Assembly: GCF_042466415.1 (NCBI RefSeq)
Contig: NZ_JAXHCH010000002.1
Location: 2,232,001 to 2,296,000, forward strand
Direction: 5' to 3'
DNA length: 64,000 nt
Origin: Albirhodobacter sp042466415
Lineage (GTDB): Bacteria > Pseudomonadota > Alphaproteobacteria > Rhodobacterales > Rhodobacteraceae
Shown: positions 8,485-16,958 of the stretch, in pieces
Layout: the number at the start of each line of letters is the position of its first letter
How positions within the stretch are numbered: position 1 is the stretch's first letter
Made by a program: the position numbers and the translations under genes
Notes under the pieces: generated by a model
Seen by the model: the letters and a program-made list of their open reading frames with translations, nothing else
Database searches by the model: none
What the model was told of the DNA's origin: nothing

Positions 8485-8512
8485 GTACAAACCGATCCAG
8501 AAAGGATAGTAA

Positions 8513-9184
8513 ATGGTCACCTCCATTACCTCCGCGGCCACCACCGCGACCACCTCTGCCACCAGTTCTTCGAGCAGCACAGGCAGCGTGATCAGCAGCG
8601 ATTTTCAAACGTTTCTCGTGATGCTGACCACCCAGATGCAGAATCAAGATCCACTGAATCCTATTGAGAGCACAGAGTACGCGACGCAGCTCGCTACATT
8701 TTCCGGCGTGGAACAAGCGGTTCAGACCAATGATTTGCTCAAAGATCTTGCGACGCAACTGTCCTCAATCGGAATGTCACAATTGGCCGGTTGGGTGGGG
8801 ATGGAGGCGCGATCGGACGCGCCAGCTTATTTTGATGGGTCGAACAGCGTCACGCTCGCGCCGCAGGCCGTCACCGGATCAGACCGAAGTGTGCTCGTGG
8901 TGCGCGATTCCACAGGCGCCGTGGTGCAACGCGGAGACGTTGATATCAGCGGAGGTACGTTAACCTGGAGCGGCACGGGAGCAGACGGGGCGACAGCGTC
9001 TCCGGGTCTTTATACCTTCGAGATGGAGAGCTACCAAAACGGTGTTATCGCGCGGACGGACCCCGTCGAATCTTATTCGGAAATCACTGAGGCACGTATC
9101 GCAGGTACTGGCACAGTGCTTGTGCTGCGCGGTGGTTCAGAGATTGGCACCAGCGATGCGACGGCATTGCGGCAACCGGAATGA
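8513..9184 (+). CDS. flgD: flagellar hook capping protein FlgD
   Basis: FlgD is the scaffold that caps the growing hook and permits FlgE polymerisation. The 223-residue protein has a Ser/Thr-rich secreted N-terminus, the hallmark FLVMLTTQMQNQDPLNPIES motif at about residues 33-54 followed by TQLATFSGVEQ, and a C-terminal FlgD/FlgD-Tudor-like beta region with the SPGLYTFEME pattern. AAAGGA lies upstream of the ATG. It follows fliK by 28 bases, a typical flagellar pairing, and converges on ubiB with 20 bases between the stops. Confidence 0.96.
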   Translation: MVTSITSAATTATTSATSSSSSTGSVISSDFQTFLVMLTTQMQNQDPLNPIESTEYATQLATFSGVEQAVQTNDLLKDLATQLSSIGMSQLAGWVGMEARSDAPAYFDGSNSVTLAPQAVTGSDRSVLVVRDSTGAVVQRGDVDISGGTLTWSGTGADGATASPGLYTFEMESYQNGVIARTDPVESYSEITEARIAGTGTVLVLRGGSEIGTSDATALRQPE

Positions 9185-9204
9185 AGGCCGCAATGCTAAT
9201 CTGC

Positions 9205-10731
9205 TTACAAGATATGGCCTAATACCGCACCGAGTGCGGTGAATGCCGATGCCCCTAAGGCAATCGTCGCCCAGCGCATACCGCCCTGTTTGGGCTTCGC
9301 CGTTTCCTGAGTAGAGGTGGTCAACAACCCCTCGACGATGCCCGGCAATCGCGGGCCGTAACGCCCCAAAACGGAAGCCGCTCTCAACAAATCCCTCGCA
9401 GCTGCGCGTGGGCCAAGATTTTGGCGTATGTAGCTTTCAACAACGGGATGCGCGACCTCCCACATATTGATCGAGGGGTTCAACGACCTGGCGACACCTT
9501 CCACCACGACCATTGTGCGCTGCAACAAAATCAGTTCGGTGCGTGTCTCCATCCCGAAACGCTCTGTGACGTCAAAGAGATAGGCGAGCAAACGCGCCAT
9601 AGAAATTTGTGTCGCATCCATACCGAAGATAGGCTCACCCACAGCGCGAAGCGCGCGGGCGAATTCATTGACATCCCGATCACGCGGGACGTAACCCGCC
9701 TCAAAATGCACCTCTGCTACGCGGCGGTAATCTTTGGAAATAAACCCGTACAGGATTTCTGCGTAGACGCGCCGAGTGTATTCATCGATCTGCCCCATGA
9801 TCCCGAAATCAAACGCGACGATGTCACCATTGGGCGCGACCTTGAGATTGCCGTGATGCATATCGGCGTGAAAGTACCCATCCCGCAAAGCGTGACTGAG
9901 GAATAGCTGCAAGACGCGCTCGCCTAATGCATTCGGGTCATGCCCTGCTGCCTTAAGGGCTTCCCGATCTCCAAGCGCGGTTCCGTTCACCCAATCGAGC
10001 GTCATAATCCGCTTGCCAGACAGGGCCCACACAGGCTTGGGTACGGAAAATCCGCTATCATCCTTCGTATTTGCGGCAAATTCGGACGCGGCCGACGCCT
10101 CAAGGCGTAGATCAAGCTCTCCGATAACGACGCTTTCAAAATGCGCGACAACATCCGAAGGTCGAAGGCGACGCGACGCAGGCGAGACCAGCTCAATCAA
10201 TGCCGCCGCGAAATGGAATGCGTCGAGATCCTTGCGGAATGCCCGCTCAATTCCCGGGCGTAGAACCTTCACAGCCACCTGCTCGCCGGTATCTGCCCGA
10301 ATGGCCGAGTGAACCTGTGCGATTGAAGCAGCCGCAACGGGAGGGGAAAATTGCGAAAACACCGCATTGAGCGGTCGGCCAAGCTCCTCCTCGATCGTCT
10401 GTCTCGCGACATCGATCGAAAACGGCGGAAGCTTGTCTTGCAACATACGCAATTGGGTCGCGAGTTCGTCACCAACGACGTCAGGCCGTGTCGAGAGAAT
10501 TTGGCCAAATTTAATGTATGCAGGGCCAAGCGCCGTAATCGCGCGAGTTACCGGCGGAAGCGAGCTATCTCCTTTGATCCCCAGCCATTTGAACGGCCAC
10601 CCCAGAATTCGCGCAACGAGTCGCAGCGACGCAGGCGCATCGACGGCCTCGAGCGCCACGCTCATCGCGCCGGTACGTTCGAAGGTGGCTCCCGTGCGGA
10701 TTAGCCGCCAGATATTGTGCGGTCCGCGCAT
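9205..10731 (-). CDS. ubiB: ubiquinone biosynthesis kinase-like protein UbiB
   Basis: An atypical ABC1/ADCK-family ATPase needed for ubiquinone synthesis, probably by helping extract membrane-bound precursors. The 508 residues contain the diagnostic KxGQ motif (YIKFGQIL, residues 72-79), an Ala-rich loop replacing the kinase P-loop (AAASIAQVH), the VAVKVLRPG lysine, and the VAFDFGIMG metal-binding motif. One or two hydrophobic helices close the C-terminus. The ATG at 10731 starts one base after the ubiE stop; a longer start at 10764 would sit inside ubiE. With ubiE it forms the standard alphaproteobacterial pair. Confidence 0.95.
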   Translation of the reverse strand: MRGPHNIWRLIRTGATFERTGAMSVALEAVDAPASLRLVARILGWPFKWLGIKGDSSLPPVTRAITALGPAYIKFGQILSTRPDVVGDELATQLRMLQDKLPPFSIDVARQTIEEELGRPLNAVFSQFSPPVAAASIAQVHSAIRADTGEQVAVKVLRPGIERAFRKDLDAFHFAAALIELVSPASRRLRPSDVVAHFESVVIGELDLRLEASAASEFAANTKDDSGFSVPKPVWALSGKRIMTLDWVNGTALGDREALKAAGHDPNALGERVLQLFLSHALRDGYFHADMHHGNLKVAPNGDIVAFDFGIMGQIDEYTRRVYAEILYGFISKDYRRVAEVHFEAGYVPRDRDVNEFARALRAVGEPIFGMDATQISMARLLAYLFDVTERFGMETRTELILLQRTMVVVEGVARSLNPSINMWEVAHPVVESYIRQNLGPRAAARDLLRAASVLGRYGPRLPGIVEGLLTTSTQETAKPKQGGMRWATIALGASAFTALGAVLGHIL

Positions 10732-10732
10732 C

Positions 10733-11497
10733 TCAGATTTTCCATCCCGAATGCAACGCCGCAATGCCCAGCGACAGGTTGCGATATTTCACTTGATCAA
10801 ACCCCGCCTCGCGGATCATTGAGGCGAACAGTTCCTGATTGGGGAATTTCCGGATCGACTCGACAAGATACTGATAACTGTCGCGATCATTCGCGACGAT
10901 TTGGCCCATTACCGGAATGACATTGAAAGAATAGGCATCATACGCCTTTTGGAGCATCTCATTCGGGATCTGGTTAAATTCCAAAACCATCAAACGCCCG
11001 CCGGGCTTCAAAACGCGGTAGGCTTCGCGCAATGCATCGGGGATCCGCGTGACGTTTCTGATGCCGAACGAGATCGTATAGACATCGAATGTGTTGTCAT
11101 CAAACGGCAGGTTCATCGCATCGCCAACGACCCAGTCTAGCCGCCCGGCCATATCTTCCGCCTCGGCGCGCTTTTGACCCTCGATTAGCATCGATTCCGT
11201 CATGTCACAAACTGTCGCAGTGGCCCCCTGCGCACGCCCCAAAAACCGGAAAGCAACATCCCCAGTTCCGCCCGCGACATCCAAAAGCCGTTGGTTCGGA
11301 CGGGGCGCGAGCCAGTCCATCATCGCATCTTTCCACACACGGTGGATGCCCATGCTCATCAGATCATTCATGATATCGTATTTCGACGCCACCTTGGAGA
11401 ACACGCCGTGCACCATGCCGGCTTTCTCCGTCTCATTGACGGTCTGATAGCCAAAATGGGTCGTGTTCTGATGTTCGTTCATGGCGTCATGGGTCAT
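10733..11497 (-). CDS. ubiE: ubiquinone/menaquinone methyltransferase UbiE
   Basis: A SAM-dependent C-methyltransferase that methylates 2-polyprenyl-6-methoxy-1,4-benzoquinol in ubiquinone synthesis. The 254 residues include the UbiE start pattern GMVHGVFSKVASKYDIMND, the SAM-binding LLDVAGGTGDVAFRF, the DAMNLPFDDNTFD loop and the family signature ISFGIRNVTRIPDALREAYR. A second possible start is the ATG five codons later. The gene diverges from mutM over 132 bases and is followed by ubiB one base after its stop, so the pair is one transcript. Confidence 0.97.
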   Translation of the reverse strand: MTHDAMNEHQNTTHFGYQTVNETEKAGMVHGVFSKVASKYDIMNDLMSMGIHRVWKDAMMDWLAPRPNQRLLDVAGGTGDVAFRFLGRAQGATATVCDMTESMLIEGQKRAEAEDMAGRLDWVVGDAMNLPFDDNTFDVYTISFGIRNVTRIPDALREAYRVLKPGGRLMVLEFNQIPNEMLQKAYDAYSFNVIPVMGQIVANDRDSYQYLVESIRKFPNQELFASMIREAGFDQVKYRNLSLGIAALHSGWKI

Positions 11498-11629
11498 TTT
11501 GGGGCCTTGCGATCCGCTGAATTACACCTTCCTTATAGGGCGCTACGCCGCCATGACAATGCGGCAGGCCGCGATACGCCCCTTGGCGCGACACTCGGCC
11601 ACAACACGCGGCGAGAGAAAAGGATTAAA

Positions 11630-12481
11630 ATGCCCGAACTGCCCGAAGTGGAAACCGTGCGCCGTGGGCTGGTCCCCGCGATGGAGGGCTATGTAATAAC
11701 GCGCGCAGAGGTGAACCGGCCGGATCTTCGCTGGCCGCTCCCCGAGCGAATGGCAGAGAGGCTCACTGGCGCACGTATCGAACGTTTGCGACGCAGATCG
11801 AAATACATCCTTGCCGATCTCGACACGGGCGAAAGCCTGCTCGTGCATCTTGGGATGTCGGGGCGAATGACGGTCTCTGGCGTGATGCTCGGCGGATTTC
11901 ACCATGATCATCCGCTGCCCCTCAAGCACGATCACGTTGTCTTCCACATGGATCAAGGCGCGCGTGTCACGTTTAACGATGCGCGCCGCTTTGGGGCCAT
12001 GGATCTGGTGCGAACTGATCGCGAAGCCGCGCATTGGCTAATCGCAGGCCTAGGGCCGGAACCGTTTGGGAATGCGTTTCATGAGGAATATCTGATCGGC
12101 CGCCTAAAGGGACGGGCAACCCCGATCAAAACCGCGCTTCTGGATCAACGAATCGTGGCTGGCCTTGGCAACATTTACGTCTGTGAGGTGCTGCACCGCG
12201 CGGGCATCGACCCACGACGTCAAGCAGGGCGGCTGTCGCAAGCGCGGATCACATCCTTGGTTCCGATCATTCGCGATGTGCTCGCCGAGGCGATCGAGGC
12301 CGGGGGCTCCAGTCTTCGAGACCATCGTCAAGCTGATGGTGAACTTGGATACTTCCAGCACACGTTCAGGGCCTACGACCGCGAAGGCGAGCCCTGTCGA
12401 ACAGCGGACTGTGGCGGAGAGATTCAAAGGATCGTTCAATCGGGGCGATCAACATTCTTTTGCCCTAAATGCCAGCGATGA
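11630..12481 (+). CDS. mutM: formamidopyrimidine-DNA glycosylase
   Basis: Removes 8-oxoguanine and formamidopyrimidines from DNA and cuts the resulting abasic site by beta,delta-elimination. The mature N-terminus MPELPEVETVRRGL supplies the catalytic Pro2 and Glu3, so the start must be 11630; AAGGA is seven to eleven bases upstream. A helix-two-turn-helix part includes LLDQRIVAGLGNIYVCEVL (about residues 165-185), and the C-terminal zinc finger has CRTADC and CPKC. Length of 283 is near the family norm of about 270 to 285. An open frame reaching 339 bases further upstream is antisense to ubiE and is not real. Confidence 0.97.
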   Translation: MPELPEVETVRRGLVPAMEGYVITRAEVNRPDLRWPLPERMAERLTGARIERLRRRSKYILADLDTGESLLVHLGMSGRMTVSGVMLGGFHHDHPLPLKHDHVVFHMDQGARVTFNDARRFGAMDLVRTDREAAHWLIAGLGPEPFGNAFHEEYLIGRLKGRATPIKTALLDQRIVAGLGNIYVCEVLHRAGIDPRRQAGRLSQARITSLVPIIRDVLAEAIEAGGSSLRDHRQADGELGYFQHTFRAYDREGEPCRTADCGGEIQRIVQSGRSTFFCPKCQR

Positions 12482-12586
12482 CGTGACGCTATAGCCGCCA
12501 CCCGCGAAGCAGAAGCGATTGCAGGCTTGATAAATAGCTCCGTCCTGATAGGACTCGCCTTCAAGTATAAGGAAAGGCATAGCCGC

Positions 12587-13363
12587 ATGGCCTACCAGAC
12601 CCTGATCGTCGAAATCGAAGATTACGTCTCACTTATCCGCCTGAACCGTCCCGAAGCGCTCAACGCATTGAATTCGCAATTGCTGTCAGAGCTTGCGGAT
12701 GCGTTAAAGGCAGCGGATGCGAATGATAAGGTGCGCTGCATCGTCATCACCGGCTCCGAAAAGGCGTTCGCCGCAGGCGCAGACATTAAGGAAATGTCTG
12801 ATAAAAGCTTCGTCGATATGTTCGGCTCAGATTATTTCGCCCCCGAATCCGAAGCCATTTGCCGCACCCGCAAGCCGGTCATCGCGGCCGTGGCAGGATA
12901 TGCGTTGGGCGGCGGGTGCGAATTGGCGATGATGTGCGATTTCATCATCTGCGCTGAAAACGCCAAATTCGGTCAACCTGAGATTAACCTCGGCGTCGTC
13001 GCGGGAATCGGCGGGACGCAGCGCCTGACACGGTTCGTTGGAAAATCGAAAGCCATGGATATGCACCTCACAGGTCGTTTCATGGAAGCCGCCGAAGCAG
13101 AACGGTCGGGCCTTGTGAGCCGCGTTGTGCCCGTCGCGAAGCTGATCTCCGAGGCTTTGTCCGCCGCACGCAAGATCGCCGAGAAATCACAGCTAACGAC
13201 GATGGTCGTGAAGGAAGCCGTTGATCGGTCGTATGAGACAACCCTGCGCGAAGGCATCTTGTTTGAACGTCGGATGTTCCACGCCCTGTTCGCGACAGAA
13301 GACCAAAAAGAAGGAATGAACGCGTTTCTAGAGAAGCGTGAGCCACAATTCCGCGATAAATAA
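12587..13363 (+). CDS. enoyl-CoA hydratase (crotonase family)
   Basis: A 258-residue crotonase that hydrates trans-2-enoyl-CoA to 3-hydroxyacyl-CoA in fatty-acid or aromatic-acid degradation. The oxyanion-hole pattern FAAGADIKEM is at 61-70, and both catalytic glutamates are present: Glu112 in GGGCELAMMCD and Glu132 in GQPEINLGVVAGIGGTQRL. That favours a true short-chain hydratase over a hydrolase or isomerase. ATG at 12587 has GGAAAGG upstream; an upstream in-frame ATG at 12527 lacks one. The gene stands alone between mutM and rpsT and ends in a hairpin. Names such as paaF or ech are possible but not decidable. Confidence 0.92.
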   Translation: MAYQTLIVEIEDYVSLIRLNRPEALNALNSQLLSELADALKAADANDKVRCIVITGSEKAFAAGADIKEMSDKSFVDMFGSDYFAPESEAICRTRKPVIAAVAGYALGGGCELAMMCDFIICAENAKFGQPEINLGVVAGIGGTQRLTRFVGKSKAMDMHLTGRFMEAAEAERSGLVSRVVPVAKLISEALSAARKIAEKSQLTTMVVKEAVDRSYETTLREGILFERRMFHALFATEDQKEGMNAFLEKREPQFRDK

Positions 13364-13367
13364 CGCA

Positions 13368-13399
13368 GGAAGCCGGAAAGACCGTGTTTTCCGGCTTCC
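13368..13399 (+). terminator. hairpin terminator after enoyl-CoA hydratase
   Basis: GGAAGCCGGAAA pairs with TTTCCGGCTTCC as a 12-bp stem four bases after the stop codon. The T-tract after it is missing (CTCATC follows), so termination may be partial, but the stem is strong and well placed. Confidence 0.65.
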
Positions 13400-13547
13400 C
13401 TCATCGCAGCATTTGCCTTAAGGAAGCGGCTTACATGCGCGTGAAGCCCGCTCAGGCTAGAATCATCCGGATACGTTCCGGTGCTCTGGGGACCGGGTTT
13501 TGTTGTGCGATAGCAATTGCAACTGACCCGAAAAGTGGGAAATCACC

Positions 13548-13814
13548 ATGGCAAATACGCCCCAGTCGAAAAAGCGCGCACGCCAGAACGAGCGCCGCGA
13601 AGATATCAACAAAGCACGCCGTTCGCGCATCCGGACCTTCGTCCGTAAAGTCGAAGAAGCAATCCTGACAGGCAACGCAGAAACAGCAGCTGCTGCACTC
13701 CGCGCCGCTCAGCCAGAGCTTGCTCGTGGCGTTACCAAAGGCGTTCTGCACAAGAACACCGTCTCGCGCAAAATCTCGCGCCTCGCAGCGCGCGTTAACG
13801 CCCTTTCGGCGTAA
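13548..13814 (+). CDS. rpsT: 30S ribosomal protein S20
   Basis: A primary 16S rRNA-binding protein of the small subunit. The 88 residues are Arg/Lys/Ala-rich and helical, starting MANTPQSKKRARQNERR and ending SRLAARVNALSA, both characteristic of S20. It is monocistronic, with its own terminator, and lies upstream of dnaA, an arrangement common in alphaproteobacteria. Codon use looks strongly biased, as expected for a highly expressed gene. Confidence 0.98.
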   Translation: MANTPQSKKRARQNERREDINKARRSRIRTFVRKVEEAILTGNAETAAAALRAAQPELARGVTKGVLHKNTVSRKISRLAARVNALSA

Positions 13815-13841
13815 TTCTATCCGCGATCAAGCCTATTTTAA

Positions 13842-13871
13842 GGGCGCAACCAGTTTGGTTGTGCCCTTTTT
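13842..13871 (+). terminator. intrinsic terminator of rpsT
   Basis: An 11-bp stem (GGGCGCAACCA with TGGTTGTGCCC, one G-T pair) and a three-base loop, followed by five T residues, 27 bases after the rpsT stop codon. Confidence 0.93.
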
Positions 13872-14323
13872 CTATTTTCCATTAGGTGTTTAAAAACAAC
13901 AACTTAATGGCGGAGTGTGACCTCATTCGCGCGCTAAGAGATTCGATTCACGGAATCCGGCGTCAAGAGCGAAGATCGGTTGAAAAGGCATCCCCCAACT
14001 TGCTAGCTTCACCGAGCGATTCACGTCGCCTTGGGGGACAAACCGTATCTTCCGGTGGAATCAGGTGCCGTAAAACGCGCTCGATTGACAGGACTATAGG
14101 CCGCGCTGCAACGGCAGAAGATACGTTTCCGGTGCCGAGGGTTTACTCTCAGGCTCAGGCTGGACTGCCTGCCGATCTGCTCGGCTGCGGTCTTGGTTGT
14201 CCTTTTGTGAAATGTTTGAGGATCTTCGCGCGGGGCTTAACCCGCGTCGAAGGCTGTGTTTGGGGGCGCGTTGCGCTATTTTTATGACGCATCGCGTCTG
14301 GCACTTTGAATTGAGGCGTGAGG
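13872..14323. other. 452-bp dnaA upstream region
   Basis: No credible gene lies here: a 133-codon open frame at 13886-14287 has no ribosome binding site, an Arg/Cys-rich composition unlike its neighbours and no family likeness. The stretch holds five GANTC sites in its first half. No perfect TTATCCACA DnaA box was seen, arguing against an origin here. A clear sigma-70 promoter was not found, although one for dnaA is expected. Confidence 0.6.
13940..14062. promoter_or_regulatory. cluster of five GANTC (CcrM) sites
   Basis: GANTC occurs at 13940, 13945, 13953, 14018 and 14058, five times in 123 bases; about one in 256 is expected by chance at even composition. CcrM methylates GANTC in alphaproteobacteria, and dnaA transcription in Caulobacter responds to methylation of its promoter. 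The placement before dnaA suggests the same kind of control; this is inference. Confidence 0.5.
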
Positions 14324-15667
14324 ATGACGGAAGAGAGTTGGGGGCTAGCGCGTGAGGAATTACTCAAGGCGCTGGGTAAAAATAACTTCCAAAGCTGGAT
14401 TGAACCTCTGCGCCTTTCAGGGCTCGATGAGGGCGTGGCGACATTCGACGCGCCAACGAAATTCATGCGCGACTGGGTGTCGCGCAACTATCTCGATAAG
14501 ATCGCAACGGAACTAAGCCGCGCCGGAGCATCGGTCTCGCGCGTGGAAATCGCCGTTTCGACAGAGCAGCGCGCTGCGCCAGTCGCGGCTCCCGAGCCAG
14601 CACGTCGCCGCGCGCAATCCGAGGAACTTCCAGGTGCGCCGCTCGATCAGCGCTTTACGTTTGATACGTTCGTCGTCGGAAAACCCAACGAGCTTGCCCA
14701 TGCTGCGGCGCGCCGCGTCGCGGAAGGTGGGCCGGTAAGTTTCAACCCGCTCTTCCTCTACGGTGGGGTCGGCCTTGGTAAGACCCACCTCATGCATGCA
14801 ATTGCCCATGAATTGCAGATCCGCCGCCCCGAGCTGCGCGTGCTTTACCTCTCGGCGGAGCAGTTCATGTATCGCTTCGTGCAAGCACTGCGCGAACGTC
14901 AGATCATGGATTTCAAAGGGCTCTTTCGGTCGGTCGACGTCCTGATGGTGGACGACGTTCAATTCATCGCGGGCAAAGATTCTACCCAAGAGGAATTCTT
15001 CCATACGTTCAATGCCTTGGTTGACCAAGGCAAGCAGATTGTGATTTCGGCGGATCGCGCGCCGGGTGAGATCAAGGATCTGGAAGACCGGATTAAATCG
15101 CGCCTGCAATGCGGCCTCGTCGTTGACCTGCACGCGACCGATTACGAGTTACGGCTCGGAATTTTGCAAAATAAAGTCGATGCCTACCGCGCCCAATACG
15201 CGGGCTTGCAGATCGCAGATGGCGTTCTTGAATTTTTGGCGCATCGCATCACGTCGAACGTCCGCGTGCTTGAGGGCGCATTGACACGTTTATTCGCTTT
15301 TGCGTCGCTAGTCGGACGCGAAATTACGCTTGACCTTGTTCAGGAATGTCTCGTCGATATTCTTAGGACCTCCGATCGCAAGATCACGATCGAAGAAATC
15401 CAACGCAAGGTTGCCGAGCATTACAACGTCCGGCTGTCCGATATGATCGGGCCCAAAAGGGTCCGCACGATCGCGCGCCCTCGTCAGGTTGCGATGTATA
15501 TCGCAAAGCGCAAAACCACGCGCTCGCTGCCGGAAATCGGGCGTCGCTTTGGTGGTCGCGATCACACAACAATTATGCACGGCATTCGCAAGATCGAGGA
15601 ATTGCTCGAATCCGATCCGCAAATGGTTGAGGATGTCGATCTGCTCTGCCGCCTTCTCGACGGTTAA
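14324..15667 (+). CDS. dnaA: chromosomal replication initiator DnaA
   Basis: An AAA+ ATPase that binds DnaA boxes and opens the origin. The 447 residues show domain I (EESWGLAREELLKALGKNNF), a linker rich in Ala/Pro (about 80-105), domain III with Walker A GGVGLGKTH near residue 147 and Walker B VLMVDDVQF near 205, and domain IV with the DNA-binding signature GGRDHTTIMHGIRKIE near 410. The ATG at 14324, with GAGG seven bases upstream, is preferred over an in-frame GTG six bases earlier. dnaN and recF follow in the same direction. The best origin candidate in the window is about 40 kb away. Confidence 0.98.
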   Translation: MTEESWGLAREELLKALGKNNFQSWIEPLRLSGLDEGVATFDAPTKFMRDWVSRNYLDKIATELSRAGASVSRVEIAVSTEQRAAPVAAPEPARRRAQSEELPGAPLDQRFTFDTFVVGKPNELAHAAARRVAEGGPVSFNPLFLYGGVGLGKTHLMHAIAHELQIRRPELRVLYLSAEQFMYRFVQALRERQIMDFKGLFRSVDVLMVDDVQFIAGKDSTQEEFFHTFNALVDQGKQIVISADRAPGEIKDLEDRIKSRLQCGLVVDLHATDYELRLGILQNKVDAYRAQYAGLQIADGVLEFLAHRITSNVRVLEGALTRLFAFASLVGREITLDLVQECLVDILRTSDRKITIEEIQRKVAEHYNVRLSDMIGPKRVRTIARPRQVAMYIAKRKTTRSLPEIGRRFGGRDHTTIMHGIRKIEELLESDPQMVEDVDLLCRLLDG

Positions 15668-15802
15668 ACAAAGACTAAAACGAGGGTTGGAACGCCGCTT
15701 CCGCCCTTGACGATCTGGGCCATTCGGCGGACATTCGCCAAAAAGATTGCGGTTGAAGCGAAACCTGCTAGGTTTCTTTTCCCGTTGAAACGAGGGATTG
15801 AT

Positions 15803-16921
15803 ATGAAGATCAGCATCGAACGCGCAGCCCTTCTCAAAGCAGTCGCGCAGGCGCAATCGGTTGTGGAGCGCCGCAATACGATCCCGATCCTTGCAAACGT
15901 CTTGATTGAGGCCGAGGGCGATACCGTGCATTTCCGTGCCACAGACCTTGATATCGAGGTTGTGGACAAGGCAAATTGCGTGGTTGAACGCTCTGGCGCG
16001 ACCACTGTCCCCGCCGTTACGCTCCACGAAATCGTACGCAAGCTGCCGGATGGTGCGTTGGTGCAACTGTCTGACGATCCGGCATCAGGACGGCTTTCGG
16101 TTCAGGCAGGGCGTTCGAGCTTTAATCTCGCGACTTTGCCGCGCGAAGACTTCCCGGTCATGGCCTCGTCTGAATACGCCGCGAATTTCACAGCGCCCGC
16201 ATCGGTCTTGCGGCGCCTGTTTGATAAGTCGAAGTTTGCGATTTCGACCGAGGAAACGCGTTACTATTTGAACGGCGTTTATATGCACGTCTCTACAGGC
16301 GAAGATGGTCCGGTTTTGCGCTGTGTCGCGACCGATGGGCACCGCCTCGCACGGATCGATGCGCCGCTTCCTGAGAACGCTCAAGATATGCCCGGCGTGA
16401 TCGTGCCCCGCAAGACTGTGAACGAATTGCGTAAGCTGCTGGACGATGACGACGTTCAAATCGCAGTGTCGGTGTCTGAAACGAAAGTTCGTTTCGCGAC
16501 CCCAGTTCTGACATTGACGTCGAAGGTTATTGACGGAACCTTCCCTGATTACACGCGCGTTATTCCCATGGGGAACACACGCCGCTTGGAAGTGGACGCT
16601 TCGGAATTCGCGAAGGCTGTTGACCGTGTTGCAACAGTCTCATCGGAACGTTCGCGGGCTGTGAAACTGTCGCTAGACGAGGATCGCCTCGTGCTATCCG
16701 TGAACGCTCCCGATGCGGGCGCGGCGGAAGAAGAACTAGCAGTCGCTTATTCGGATGAGCGTTTGGAGATTGGCTTTAACGCGAAGTACCTCCTCGAAAT
16801 CGCGAGCCAGGTAGACCGTGAAAATGCCGTGTTCATGTTCAACTCATCCGGCGATCCGACATTGATGCGCGAGGGCAATGATAGCTCCGCTGTTTATGTC
16901 GTTATGCCGATGCGCGTTTGA
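15803..16921 (+). CDS. dnaN: DNA polymerase III beta subunit (sliding clamp)
   Basis: The ring-shaped clamp that holds polymerase III and many repair factors on DNA. The 372 residues give three clamp domains: MKISIERAALLKAVAQAQ at the start, VERRNTIPILANVLIEA, the middle SEYAANFTAPASVLRRLFDK segment, and the C-terminal FMFNSSGDPTLMREGND followed by YVVMPMRV, the usual clamp ending. ATG at 15803 is preceded by GAGGG; an upstream in-frame ATG adds 32 unrelated residues. The 135-base gap after dnaA could hold its own promoter. recF follows 37 bases later. Confidence 0.98.
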   Translation: MKISIERAALLKAVAQAQSVVERRNTIPILANVLIEAEGDTVHFRATDLDIEVVDKANCVVERSGATTVPAVTLHEIVRKLPDGALVQLSDDPASGRLSVQAGRSSFNLATLPREDFPVMASSEYAANFTAPASVLRRLFDKSKFAISTEETRYYLNGVYMHVSTGEDGPVLRCVATDGHRLARIDAPLPENAQDMPGVIVPRKTVNELRKLLDDDDVQIAVSVSETKVRFATPVLTLTSKVIDGTFPDYTRVIPMGNTRRLEVDASEFAKAVDRVATVSSERSRAVKLSLDEDRLVLSVNAPDAGAAEEELAVAYSDERLEIGFNAKYLLEIASQVDRENAVFMFNSSGDPTLMREGNDSSAVYVVMPMRV

Positions 16922-16958
16922 CGCCTATCTTAACCGACCTGATTTTGAGTGCTGACGG

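Noticed and set aside
11291..11629. 113-residue N-terminal extension of MutM
   Set aside because: MutM needs Pro2 as its catalytic N-terminus, and the extension is antisense to ubiE.
14086..14110. TTGACA at the start of a possible dnaA promoter
   Set aside because: No acceptable -10 box occurs 16 to 18 bases downstream; TATAGG is only a few bases away.
13886..14287. 133-codon open frame upstream of dnaA
   Set aside because: No ribosome binding site, no family resemblance and Arg/Cys-rich; the region looks regulatory.
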